Shown piece by piece: positions 1 through 7,631 of a stretch of DNA of 7,631 nt. Within the stretch, counting starts at the first letter, position 1. The number at the start of each line of letters is the position of its first letter. Source of the DNA: Gemmatimonadota bacterium (GTDB taxonomy: Bacteria > Gemmatimonadota > Gemmatimonadetes > Gemmatimonadales > GWC2-71-9); assembly GCA_029884275.1 (NCBI GenBank), contig JAOUIC010000069.1, positions 1-7,631 on the forward strand, in the 5' to 3' direction. The notes beneath the pieces are model-generated. The model was not told the origin of the DNA and made no database searches. It saw only the letters and a list, made by a program, of their open reading frames with translations. A program made the position numbers and the translations under genes.

Positions 1-12
1 AAACGAGTAGCC

Positions 13-1807
<1,795 letters not shown>

Positions 1808-1821
<14 letters not shown>

Positions 1822-2833
1822 AGCGCCGCCGCTGCCCAAGACGCCGGCCGCGAGCGGCGCGATTGACGCCGCCACCGCGCGGAGCTGGCTGGGGCAGATG
1901 CTGCTGATCCGGCGGTTCGAGGAGAAGGCGGCGGAGCTGTACAGCGCGGGCAAGATCCGCGGGTTCCTCCACCTGAGCATCGGCGAGGAGGCGGTGTCGG
2001 TGGCCGCCATCGCGGCGCTCACCGAGGCGGACAACATCGTCTCCACCTACCGGGAGCACGGGCACGCGCTGGCGCGCGGTCTGCCGCCGGGCGCGGTCAT
2101 GGCGGAACTGTACGGCAAGGCGAACGGAGCGAGCCGGGGCCGGGGCGGCTCGATGCACATCTTCGACGTGGGACGGCGGTTCTACGGGGGGAACGCCATC
2201 GTGGCCGGCGGGCTGCCGCTCGCGGTGGGCCTCGCCCTGGCCGACCGGCTGCGGCCACGCCCTGCGATCACCGCCTGCTTCTTCGGGGATGGCGCGGTCG
2301 CCGAGGGGGAGTTCCACGAGTCGCTCAACCTGGCGTCGCTGTGGAAGCTGCCGGTGCTGTTCCTCTGCGAGAACAACTACTACGCGATGGGCACGGCGCT
2401 GGACCGGCACCAGGCCGAGACCGACATCAGCCTCAAAGGCGGAGCTTACCGGGTGCCCTCGGTGGCGGTGGATGGCATGGACGTGATGGCCACTGCTTCG
2501 GCTGTGCGGGCGGCCGCGGAGCAGGTGCGGAGCGGCGCCGGGCCGTTTCTGCTCGAGTGTCGGACCTACCGGTTCCGGGCGCACTCGATGTACGACCCCG
2601 AGCTGTACCGCTCAAAGGAAGAGGTCGAGCAGTGGAAGCGCCGCGATCCGATCGCCTTGTTCCGCGCCCGGCTCGAGGGTGGCGGCATCCTCGCGGCAGC
2701 GGCGATCGAGGCGCTGGACCGGGAGGCGCGGGCCGTCACGGACCAGGCAGTGGCCTTTGCGGAGGCGGGGGAGTGGGAGCCGGTCGCGGATCTCCTCAAG
2801 GATGTCTACGCCCGGGAGCTGCCATGCGGATGA
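1808..2833 (+). CDS. pdhA: Pyruvate dehydrogenase E1 component, alpha subunit
   Basis: This 341-residue thiamine-diphosphate (TPP) subunit of the heterotetrameric (alpha2beta2) E1 decarboxylates pyruvate and, with the beta subunit, passes the acetyl unit to lipoyl-E2. The TPP/Mg motif begins at GDG (160-162) and ends at ENN (188-190). YREHGHALARG (81-91) and RGGSMH (112-117) are the conserved active-site His-containing segments. ENNYYAMGTAL (188-198) is the form seen in pyruvate enzymes, which argues against a branched-chain or acetoin dehydrogenase. The loop equivalent to the mammalian phosphorylation loop reads AHSMYDPELYR (258-268), with Tyr replacing one usual Ser. The ATG at 1808 is preferred over an in-frame ATG at 1778 because it has GGAGGAG at ideal spacing and gives a normal length. 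It overlaps the synthetase gene by 14 bases. The main doubt is exact substrate, not family. Confidence 0.92.
2814..2818 (+). promoter_or_regulatory. SD of E1 beta gene
   Basis: GGGAG ends 5 bases before the ATG at 2824, inside the last codons of the E1 alpha gene. The next in-frame ATG at 2830 would be 11 bases away, so this site favours 2824. Confidence 0.55.
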
Positions 2834-3822
2834 CTTATCGGGAGGCGCTGCGCACCGCGCTCACCGAGGCGCTCTCCGCCGACCCGCGGGTCTTTCTGAT
2901 GGGCGAGGACGTTGGCCGGTACGGCGGCGCCTATGCGGCGAGCAAGGGGCTGCTGGAGCAGTTCGGCCCCGACCGGGTGCGGGACACGCCGCTGTCGGAG
3001 TCGGCCTTCGTCGGCGCCGGGATCGGCGCCGCGCTGGGCGGCATGCGCCCGATCGTCGAGGTGATGACGGTCAACTTCAGCCTGCTGGCGCTGGACCAGG
3101 TGGTGAACAGCGCCGCCACGCTGCGGCACATGTCCGGGGGCCAGCTCAGCGTGCCGCTGGTGGTGCGCATGGCGACCGGCGGTGGGCGACAGGTCGCGGC
3201 GCAGCACTCCCACAGCCTGGAGGGGTGGTACGCGCACGTGCCCGGCATCCGCGTGGTCGCGCCGGCCACGGCGCACGACGCCCGCTGGATGCTCCCCGCG
3301 GCGCTTCGCGAGCCCGACCCGGTGTTCATCTTCGAGCACGCCATGCTCTACCCCGAGGAGGGGGAGGTGGGGGAGGAGCCCGGACCGCTGCCGCTGTTCG
3401 CGGCGGCTATCCGCCGCCCCGGCCGTGACGTCACCGTGATCGCGCATGGCGGCTCCGTGGGGAAGGCGCTGGCAGCGGCGGAGCAGCTCGCCACGGAGGG
3501 CATCGAGGCGGAAGTGCTCGATCTCAGGAGTCTCCGCCCGCTGGACGACGCCACGATTCTCGAATCGGTGCGGCGCTGCCATCGCGCGGTAGTGGTGGAC
3601 GAAGGGTGGCGGAGCGGGAGCCTCTCGGCGGAGATCGCGAGCCGGATCAGCGAGGGGGCCTTCTTCGAGCTCGACGCCCCGGTGGCGCGGGTATGCAGCG
3701 CCGAAGTGCCCATTCCCTATCCCAAGCACCTGGAAGACACAGCGCTGCCGCAGCCCGACGGAATCTGCGCGGCGGTGCGCGGCGTGCTCCAGCCGGCGCA
3801 GGCTGCCGGGGCGAAGGCATGA
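2824..3822 (+). CDS. pdhB: Pyruvate dehydrogenase E1 component, beta subunit
   Basis: This 332-residue beta subunit forms the second half of the E1 active site and carries the glutamate that activates TPP. MGEDVG (26-31) opens the pyrimidine-binding domain. DTPLSESAFVGAGIG (54-68) contains the expected activating Glu at 59. AAQHSHSLEGWYAHVPG (125-141) carries the conserved His at 128. The C-terminal transketolase domain is shown by DLRSLRPLD (233-241), VVDEGW (257-262) and PIPYPKHLED (296-305). Length and motif spacing match mitochondrial and alphaproteobacterial-type PDH beta chains. The gene overlaps the E1 alpha gene by 10 bases, which fits equal production of the two partners. The same frame is open for another 161 codons upstream inside the E1 alpha gene, but that stretch has no family similarity and is a GC-rich shadow. 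Confidence 0.93.
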   Translation: MRMTYREALRTALTEALSADPRVFLMGEDVGRYGGAYAASKGLLEQFGPDRVRDTPLSESAFVGAGIGAALGGMRPIVEVMTVNFSLLALDQVVNSAATLRHMSGGQLSVPLVVRMATGGGRQVAAQHSHSLEGWYAHVPGIRVVAPATAHDARWMLPAALREPDPVFIFEHAMLYPEEGEVGEEPGPLPLFAAAIRRPGRDVTVIAHGGSVGKALAAAEQLATEGIEAEVLDLRSLRPLDDATILESVRRCHRAVVVDEGWRSGSLSAEIASRISEGAFFELDAPVARVCSAEVPIPYPKHLEDTALPQPDGICAAVRGVLQPAQAAGAKA

Positions 3823-3831
3823 GGCCGCGTC

Positions 3832-5013
3832 ATGGGTGAGTTCCGGATGCCGACGCTGGGCGCGGACATGGTCGCCGGGACGCTCACCGAGTGGTACAAG
3901 CATCCCGGCGACGTGGTCAATCGCGGCGACATCATCGCGGCGGTGGACACCGACAAGGGCTCCATCGACGTCGAGGTCTTCGAGGATGGAGTCCTGGAGC
4001 GCGTGGTGGTCGAGGAGGGCCAGAAGGTTCCCGTCGGCACCCTGCTGGCGGTGATTGGCTCGGGGGCGGGGGCGCCTGCGCCCGCGGCCGCGCCGTCTCC
4101 TCCCGCCGCAGCCGCCCAGGTGCCTCCTCCCACGCCGCCGTCAGCCGCGGCTCCAGCCGCGCCATCTCCCTCCGCGGCACCGACCGCCGCCCCATTGCCA
4201 CCGGCTCATGGTGTTCGGGCCTCCCCGCTCGCCCGTCGTCTCGCGGCGGATCTGCGCGTCGACCTCACCGGCATCACCGGGTCAGGTCCCGGCGGCGCGA
4301 TCGTCAAGGAAGACGTCGAGGCGGCAGCGGCGCGCGGTGGCGGCGACCGCTCGGCCAGGATGCGCCGGGCCATCGCCGCCGCCATGGCCAAGTCGAATCG
4401 CGAAATTCCCCATTTCTATCTGGCGACCACCATCGACCTCGGCGCCGCGAGCGCCTGGCTGGCCCAGTGGAACGCCGCGCACCCCCCCGCCGAGCGATTG
4501 CTGCCGGCGGTGCTCCTGCTCAAGGCCACCGCTCTCGCACTGCTCGAGTTCCCTGAACTCAACGCCCGCTGGGAACAGGAGTCGCTCCAGCCCGCTGCGG
4601 AAGTGCACATCGGCATGGTCACCTCGCTCCGCGGTGGCGGGCTCGTCATCCCGGCAGTGCACCAGGTGAACCGGCGCACGCTGCCGGAGCTGATGCGGGA
4701 GGTCCGCGAACTGGTCCAGCGGGCCCGGAGCGGAACCCTGCGAAGTTCCGATCTCACTGACGGCACCGTCACCGTGACCAGCCTCGGCGATCGCGGGGCC
4801 GACGCCGTGTTCGGCGTCATCTACCCACCGCAGACCGCGCTGATCGGGTTCGGCACACCGGCGGAGCGGCCGTGGGTGGTGGCCGGGCAGGTGGTCCCCC
4901 GCCAGGTGGTGACCGCATCGCTGGCCGCCGATCACCGTGCCAGCGACGGGCACCGGGGCGGGATGTTCCTCGCCACGATCGCGCGCCTGCTGCAGCAGCC
5001 GGAGGGGCTATGA
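3832..5013 (+). CDS. pdhC: Pyruvate dehydrogenase E2, dihydrolipoamide acetyltransferase
   Basis: This 393-residue core subunit takes the acetyl group from E1 on a swinging lipoyl arm and transfers it to CoA. Domains in order are a single lipoyl domain (about 1-76, lipoylated lysine K42 in DTDKGS), an Ala/Pro linker (77-125), a peripheral subunit-binding domain (about 128-163, starting RASPLARRLA and containing GSGPGGAIVKEDV), and the catalytic acyltransferase domain (about 173-393). The catalytic motif DHRASDG at 367-373 supplies His368 and Asp372. VFGVIYPPQTALIGFG (326-341) is a typical core segment. One lipoyl domain instead of two or three is common in bacteria. The substrate is taken as pyruvate from the adjacent E1 genes. 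The gene starts 9 bases after the E1 beta stop with GAGG at 3821-3824. E3, needed to reoxidise the lipoyl group, is not encoded in the window. Confidence 0.93.
   Translation: MGEFRMPTLGADMVAGTLTEWYKHPGDVVNRGDIIAAVDTDKGSIDVEVFEDGVLERVVVEEGQKVPVGTLLAVIGSGAGAPAPAAAPSPPAAAAQVPPPTPPSAAAPAAPSPSAAPTAAPLPPAHGVRASPLARRLAADLRVDLTGITGSGPGGAIVKEDVEAAAARGGGDRSARMRRAIAAAMAKSNREIPHFYLATTIDLGAASAWLAQWNAAHPPAERLLPAVLLLKATALALLEFPELNARWEQESLQPAAEVHIGMVTSLRGGGLVIPAVHQVNRRTLPELMREVRELVQRARSGTLRSSDLTDGTVTVTSLGDRGADAVFGVIYPPQTALIGFGTPAERPWVVAGQVVPRQVVTASLAADHRASDGHRGGMFLATIARLLQQPEGL
4060..4206 (+). other. Ala/Pro-rich interdomain linker of E2
   Basis: About 49 residues made almost only of Ala, Pro and Ser join the lipoyl domain to the E3/E1-binding domain. 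Such linkers are flexible and let the lipoyl arm visit the E1, E2 and E3 sites. The DNA is low-complexity (GCC/CCG/TCC-rich) but is not an exact tandem repeat. Confidence 0.85.
5001..5013 (+). promoter_or_regulatory. SD and ATGA stop-start overlap, E2 to carrier protein
   Basis: GGAGG at 5001-5005 lies 4 bases before the ATG at 5010. That ATG overlaps the E2 stop TGA (5011-5013) as ATGA. This is a typical signal for translational coupling, so the carrier protein is probably made together with E2. Confidence 0.7.
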
Positions 5014-5294
5014 CCCGTGAGGAAATCAGGGCCGCCGTGCTGGACGCGATCGTGGCGGTCGTGCCGGGGACGCGTCAGTCCGACATCAAGGACGAGACGC
5101 CGATCAGGGACCAGCTCGACATGGACTCGATGGACTTCATCAACTTCGTAGTGGAGCTGGACGAGCGACTGGCTGTGGCGGTGCCGGAGAGCGATTACGG
5201 ACGGCTGGCCACGGTGAACGGCTGCATCGAGTATCTGGCTCGCACGCTCGCCGGCGGCCCGCCCCCCGTGGGCTCCGGGCCGGCCGGTTCATGA
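5010..5294 (+). CDS. Acyl carrier protein
   Basis: This small acidic 94-residue protein matches the acyl/peptidyl carrier fold. The signature DMDSMDF (37-43) contains Ser40, the expected 4'-phosphopantetheine attachment site. The following helix-II segment (INFVVELDERLAVAVPES) and the late TVNGCIEYL (68-76) fit helices II to IV. The C-terminal tail (82-94) is Gly/Pro-rich and probably disordered. The start codon at 5010 gives a normal carrier length and overlaps the E2 stop. Its position inside a PDH operon, away from any fatty-acid synthesis gene, suggests a specialised carrier. It might receive acetyl groups from E2 or the synthetase, or hold octanoyl groups for lipoylation of E2. Neither role can be proved here. 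A holo-ACP synthase is not encoded nearby. The family call is firm; the role is open. Confidence 0.88.
   Translation: MTREEIRAAVLDAIVAVVPGTRQSDIKDETPIRDQLDMDSMDFINFVVELDERLAVAVPESDYGRLATVNGCIEYLARTLAGGPPPVGSGPAGS
5251..5287 (+). other. GC-rich inverted repeat at end of carrier-protein gene
   Basis: The arm 5255-5261 (CGGCCCG) pairs perfectly with 5276-5282 (CGGGCCG) around a 14-base loop. After one bulged G at 5283 the stem continues for four more pairs (5251-5254 with 5284-5287). The structure ends just before the carrier-protein stop and about 15 bases before the archease SD. No T-run follows, so it is not a standard intrinsic terminator. In DNA this GC-rich it may be chance, or it may mark an RNA-processing or pausing site. 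Confidence 0.4.
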
Positions 5295-5302
5295 TGTACC
5301 TC

Positions 5303-5310
5303 GGAAGGAG
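5303..5310 (+). promoter_or_regulatory. Strong SD of archease gene
   Basis: GGAAGGAG ends 6 bases before the ATG at 5317. It is one of the strongest SDs in the window and lies in its longest intergenic gap (22 bases). It supports 5317 over the in-frame ATG at 5359, which has no comparable site. It may allow independent initiation for the repair half of the block. Confidence 0.7.
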
Positions 5311-5316
5311 TTCCGC

Positions 5317-5781
5317 ATGCACCGGCTTCAGTCGCCGCAGGCTGTTGCGTACGCGACGATGAATCCCGACCACCAGCCGCACCACGCCTTCCTGGAGCAC
5401 ACTGGCGAGGAACGGCTGCTGGTTCACTCACCGACCCTGGCCGGCCTCTTCACCGAGTCCGCGCGCGCGCTGGCCCAGCTGCAGGGAGTGACCGACTCAA
5501 CGCCGGCCGAAGCGGAATGGCGGCCGGTGGAAGTGACGGCGACGGATAGTGCCGGGCTACTGGTCGAGTGGCTCAACGAACTCATCTTTCTGGCCGAGCG
5601 CGAGCGCTGGGTGCCGATGGAATTCAAGATCGACCTGATGACGCCGACGCGGCTTCGAGTCTGGGGCCGGGGACCGACGCTCGCCGATCCCCCCTCGCGG
5701 GTCAAGGCTGCGACCAGGCACGGGCTCGAGGTCGTGCGCCACGATGCCGGGTACCGGGGAGAGGTGGTGCTCGATGTCTGA
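5317..5781 (+). CDS. Archease (RtcB-activating protein)
   Basis: Archease is a small metal-binding chaperone that speeds guanylylation of the RNA ligase RtcB and allows multiple turnover. This 154-residue protein shows the family pattern: FLEHTGEE (25-32), SPTLAGLFTESARALAQL (38-55), LLVEWLNELIFLAE (81-94), VKAATRHGLEV (129-139) and the C-terminal VVLDV (150-154). Asp153 and Lys130 fit conserved residues of characterised archeases. The usual N-terminal HTAD metal motif reads HTGE here, so an Asp appears replaced by Glu31. The N-terminus is about 20 residues longer than the family core; a shorter protein from the ATG at 5359 is possible but lacks an SD. The gene overlaps rtcB by 8 bases, the partner expected for this function. 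The family call rests on motif memory and the adjacent rtcB gene. Confidence 0.87.
   Translation: MHRLQSPQAVAYATMNPDHQPHHAFLEHTGEERLLVHSPTLAGLFTESARALAQLQGVTDSTPAEAEWRPVEVTATDSAGLLVEWLNELIFLAERERWVPMEFKIDLMTPTRLRVWGRGPTLADPPSRVKAATRHGLEVVRHDAGYRGEVVLDV
5756..5764 (+). promoter_or_regulatory. SD of rtcB
   Basis: The purine run GGGGAGAGG lies 9 bases before the ATG at 5774, within the end of the archease gene. It supports 5774 over the in-frame ATG at 5744, which has no SD-like site. Confidence 0.5.
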
Positions 5782-7216
5782 TCTCGCCGTCGCGCCGACG
5801 GGCCCGGCCCGCGCCGCTCCCTGGTTGCACGAGATCCCGGCTTCTGCCCGGCGGGACATGCGCGTGCCGGCAAGAGTGTACGCCGACGAGTTCCTCTGGG
5901 AGCGGATCAGGGGCGACGCGTCGCTCACCCAGCTGATGAATGTCGCGACCCTGCCCGGCGTGCACGACGCGGTCTACGCCATGCCCGACGTCCATGAGGG
6001 ATACGGGTTCCCGGTCGGTGGGGTCGCGGCGATGCGGGTGGAGGACGGCGTGGTCTCCCCGGGTGGGGTGGGCTACGACATCAACTGCGGCGTGCGACTG
6101 CTGGTGTCGGAACTGGACCGGAAAGCGCTCGGTACCAGGCTGGAATCGCTGACTCACGACCTGAGCCGGAGCATTCCGTCGGGGTGGCATGCGAACCCCG
6201 AGCTTCAGCTCGGGCCAGCCGACCTCGACCGGGTGCTCCGCGAGGGGAGTGCCGCGCTGGTCGACCGCGGGCTCGCAACGCCGGAAGATCTGACGTACAC
6301 CGAGGCGGGCGGATCGCTTGCCGGCGCCGACCCAGCCGCGGTGTCGGACCGCGCACGATCGCGGGGGCACGACCAGCTCGGCACCATGGGCTCGGGCAAC
6401 CACTTCGTCGAGATCGAAGTGGTGGACGAGATTCTCGATGCCGCGGCGGCCACGGTGTTCGGTCTCAGGCAGGGGCAGGTGTGCGTGCTGATCCATACCG
6501 GTTCACGTGGGCTGGGCCACCAGGTCTGCACCGACTACGTGCGGCTCATGGGCGAGGTGATGCCGCGCTACGGCATCACGCTCCCCGACCCGCAGCTGGC
6601 CTGCGCGCCCATCGATTCGCCGGAGGGCCAGCGGTACCTCGGCGCGATGTGCGCCGCCGCGAACTTCGCCTTCGCCAACCGCCAGGTGATCACCGACGCC
6701 GTGCGGGACGCCTTCGGTCGCGCCTTCGGCGAGAGCGGCGGCCTCCGGCTGCTGTACGACGTGGCCCACAACATCGCCAAGCTCGAGGAGCACGGCGGCC
6801 GGAAGCTCTGGGTCCACCGCAAGGGCGCGACCCGCGCGTTCGGTCCCACTCATCCCGAGACGCCGGTCGCCTATCGCTCCGCCGGGCAGCCGGTGTTCAT
6901 CCCCGGCAGCATGGGTACCGCTTCCTATGTACTGGCCGGGACCGACGCCGCCCTGGCCGGGAGTTTCGGCAGCACCTGTCATGGCGCCGGGCGCGCCCTG
7001 AGCCGGCGCGCCGCCAAGCGGGCGCAATCCGGCGGCGAGGTGAGGAAGATTCTCGAGGACCAGGGCATCGTGGTGCGCTGTCCTTCCAGCGCCGGCCTCG
7101 CCGAGGAAAGCCCGGAGGCGTACAAGGACGTGCACCGGGTGGTGAACGTGGTCGAGCAGGCCGGCCTCGCGCGGCGCGTGGCCCGCCTCCGCCCGGTGGG
7201 CGTCGTGAAAGGGTAG
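5774..7216 (+). CDS. rtcB: RNA-splicing/repair ligase RtcB (GTP-dependent)
   Basis: RtcB joins RNA ends carrying 2',3'-cyclic phosphate or 3'-phosphate to 5'-OH ends, using GTP and Mn2+ through an enzyme-His-GMP intermediate. The protein has 480 residues, close to the 481 of the Pyrococcus horikoshii enzyme and longer than the ~408-residue E. coli form. Motifs in order: DVHEGYGFPVGGVA (72-85), GGVGYDINCGVR (97-108, Asp102 and Cys105), LGTMGSGNHFVEI (202-214, His210), IHTGSRGLGHQV (240-251, His241), YDVAHNIA (328-335, His332), VHRKGATRAF (347-356), PGSMG (377-381), CHGAGRALSRR (402-412, guanylylated His403), and a near-terminal Lys479. These line up with the metal ligands, nucleophile and guanine-contacting Lys of the archaeal enzyme, so it should be active. 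The archease gene just upstream, with an 8-base overlap, supplies its activator. Likely substrates are cleaved tRNAs or other damaged RNAs; none is shown by the sequence. Confidence 0.96.
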   Translation: MSDLAVAPTGPARAAPWLHEIPASARRDMRVPARVYADEFLWERIRGDASLTQLMNVATLPGVHDAVYAMPDVHEGYGFPVGGVAAMRVEDGVVSPGGVGYDINCGVRLLVSELDRKALGTRLESLTHDLSRSIPSGWHANPELQLGPADLDRVLREGSAALVDRGLATPEDLTYTEAGGSLAGADPAAVSDRARSRGHDQLGTMGSGNHFVEIEVVDEILDAAAATVFGLRQGQVCVLIHTGSRGLGHQVCTDYVRLMGEVMPRYGITLPDPQLACAPIDSPEGQRYLGAMCAAANFAFANRQVITDAVRDAFGRAFGESGGLRLLYDVAHNIAKLEEHGGRKLWVHRKGATRAFGPTHPETPVAYRSAGQPVFIPGSMGTASYVLAGTDAALAGSFGSTCHGAGRALSRRAAKRAQSGGEVRKILEDQGIVVRCPSSAGLAEESPEAYKDVHRVVNVVEQAGLARRVARLRPVGVVKG

Positions 7217-7220
7217 GGGG
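7215..7220 (+). promoter_or_regulatory. SD of polX
   Basis: AGGGGG begins within the rtcB stop codon and ends 8 bases before the GTG at 7229. It supports the GTG start; no earlier in-frame ATG exists. Confidence 0.5.
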
Positions 7221-7228
7221 ACAGCGCC

Positions 7229-7631
7229 GTGCGCATCGAGAATGCGGAAATCGCTCGGCTCTTCCGTGAGCTGGCGGACCTGTTGGAAATCGAGGGCGCC
7301 AACCCTTTCCGGGTACGCGCCTACCGCACCGCGGCCCGCACCGCTGAGAGTCATCCCGATTCACTCTCCGACCTGGCGCAGGAACATCCCGAGCGGCTGA
7401 CCGATCTGCCGGGCATCGGCGATGATCTCGCCGGAAAGATTGTCGAGATCGCCCGCACCGGCCGGCTGGAGGCGCTGGAGGAGACCGGCCGCCACTTGCC
7501 GCGCGGTCTTCCGGCATTGATGCGACTCCCCGGACTCGGCCCCAAGAAGGTGCAGGCGCTGTTCCAGCAGCTCGGCGTGCAGACCCCCGCCCAGCTCGGC
7601 CGGGCGCTGCAGGAGGGAAGGGTGGCCGGGC
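7229..7631 (+). CDS. polX: PolX-type DNA polymerase, N-terminal part (cut by window end)
   Basis: About 134 residues are visible, and the frame runs off the window. The start is GTG at 7229, 12 bases after the rtcB stop. ENAEIARLFRELADLLEIEG (4-23) followed by NPFRVRAYRTAAR (25-37) is the characteristic N-terminus of bacterial PolX and family X (pol beta-like) polymerases. Two helix-hairpin-helix DNA-binding motifs follow: LPGIGDDLAGKI (60-71) and LPGLGPKKVQAL (100-111). Full bacterial PolX proteins are about 570 residues and add a polymerase domain and a C-terminal PHP 3'-5' exonuclease domain, both outside the window. PolX fills short gaps during base-excision and double-strand break repair. 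Whether the polymerase and PHP domains are intact cannot be seen. Close spacing suggests it shares the rtcB transcript. Confidence 0.9.
   Translation, partial: MRIENAEIARLFRELADLLEIEGANPFRVRAYRTAARTAESHPDSLSDLAQEHPERLTDLPGIGDDLAGKIVEIARTGRLEALEETGRHLPRGLPALMRLPGLGPKKVQALFQQLGVQTPAQLGRALQEGRVAG

Noticed and set aside
2341..2823. 161-codon in-frame extension upstream of E1 beta
   Set aside because: Lies inside E1 alpha, has no similarity to E1 beta, and the ATG at 2824 has an SD and gives the normal family N-terminus.
2806..3903. Long open frame on the - strand (365 codons) opposite E1 beta
   Set aside because: It is the mirror of a GC-rich coding gene. Its translation is rich in Arg, His, Ala and Gln with no recognisable motif, whereas the + strand protein matches its family along its full length.
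4060..4206. Tandem DNA repeat
   Set aside because: The low complexity reflects an Ala/Pro protein linker. Codons vary and no fixed repeat unit is visible.
5251..5287. Intrinsic terminator after the carrier-protein gene
   Set aside because: The stem is strong but no T-run follows, and the next gene starts within 30 bases with its own SD.
6503..7354. Long open frame on the - strand (283 codons) opposite rtcB and polX
   Set aside because: Low-complexity His/Gly/Arg-rich translation across two well-supported + strand genes; a codon-bias shadow.

Overview
The window is a densely packed, one-direction gene block from a high-GC bacterium (about 70% G+C by eye, with strong G/C preference at third codon positions). 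All eight genes lie on the + strand. They overlap or are separated by no more than 22 bases, and most have a Shine-Dalgarno (SD) sequence, so they look like one operon. The phylum cannot be fixed from the sequence alone. GC-rich groups such as Gemmatimonadota, Acidobacteriota or some Proteobacteria are all possible.

Metabolic half (13-5294): an AMP-forming acetyl-CoA synthetase is followed by pyruvate dehydrogenase E1 alpha, E1 beta and the lipoyl-bearing E2 acetyltransferase, and then by a small acyl carrier protein whose ATG overlaps the E2 stop codon. The first four genes all serve acetyl-CoA formation, from acetate plus ATP or from pyruvate. No E3 (dihydrolipoamide dehydrogenase) gene is present in the window. 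The acyl carrier protein is the odd member and suggests that acetyl or acyl groups are passed to a carrier.

Nucleic-acid repair half (5317-7631): an archease gene is translationally coupled to a long-form (480 aa) RtcB RNA ligase with all its metal-binding and guanylylation residues visible. After 12 bases comes the N-terminal part of a PolX-type family X DNA polymerase. It starts at GTG and is cut by the window end. Archease activates RtcB by promoting its guanylylation, so that pair is a functional unit. PolX adds DNA gap or base-excision repair.

Points worth attention are the joining of acetyl-CoA supply, a dedicated carrier protein and RNA/DNA repair in one transcription unit; an Arg-to-Leu change in a conserved motif of the synthetase; an Asp-to-Glu change in the archease metal motif; a perfect 6-bp hairpin that hides the E1 alpha ribosome binding site; and a GC-rich hairpin at the seam between the two halves. 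I found no mobile element, CRISPR array, tRNA or rRNA, and no gene-free stretch longer than 22 bases.
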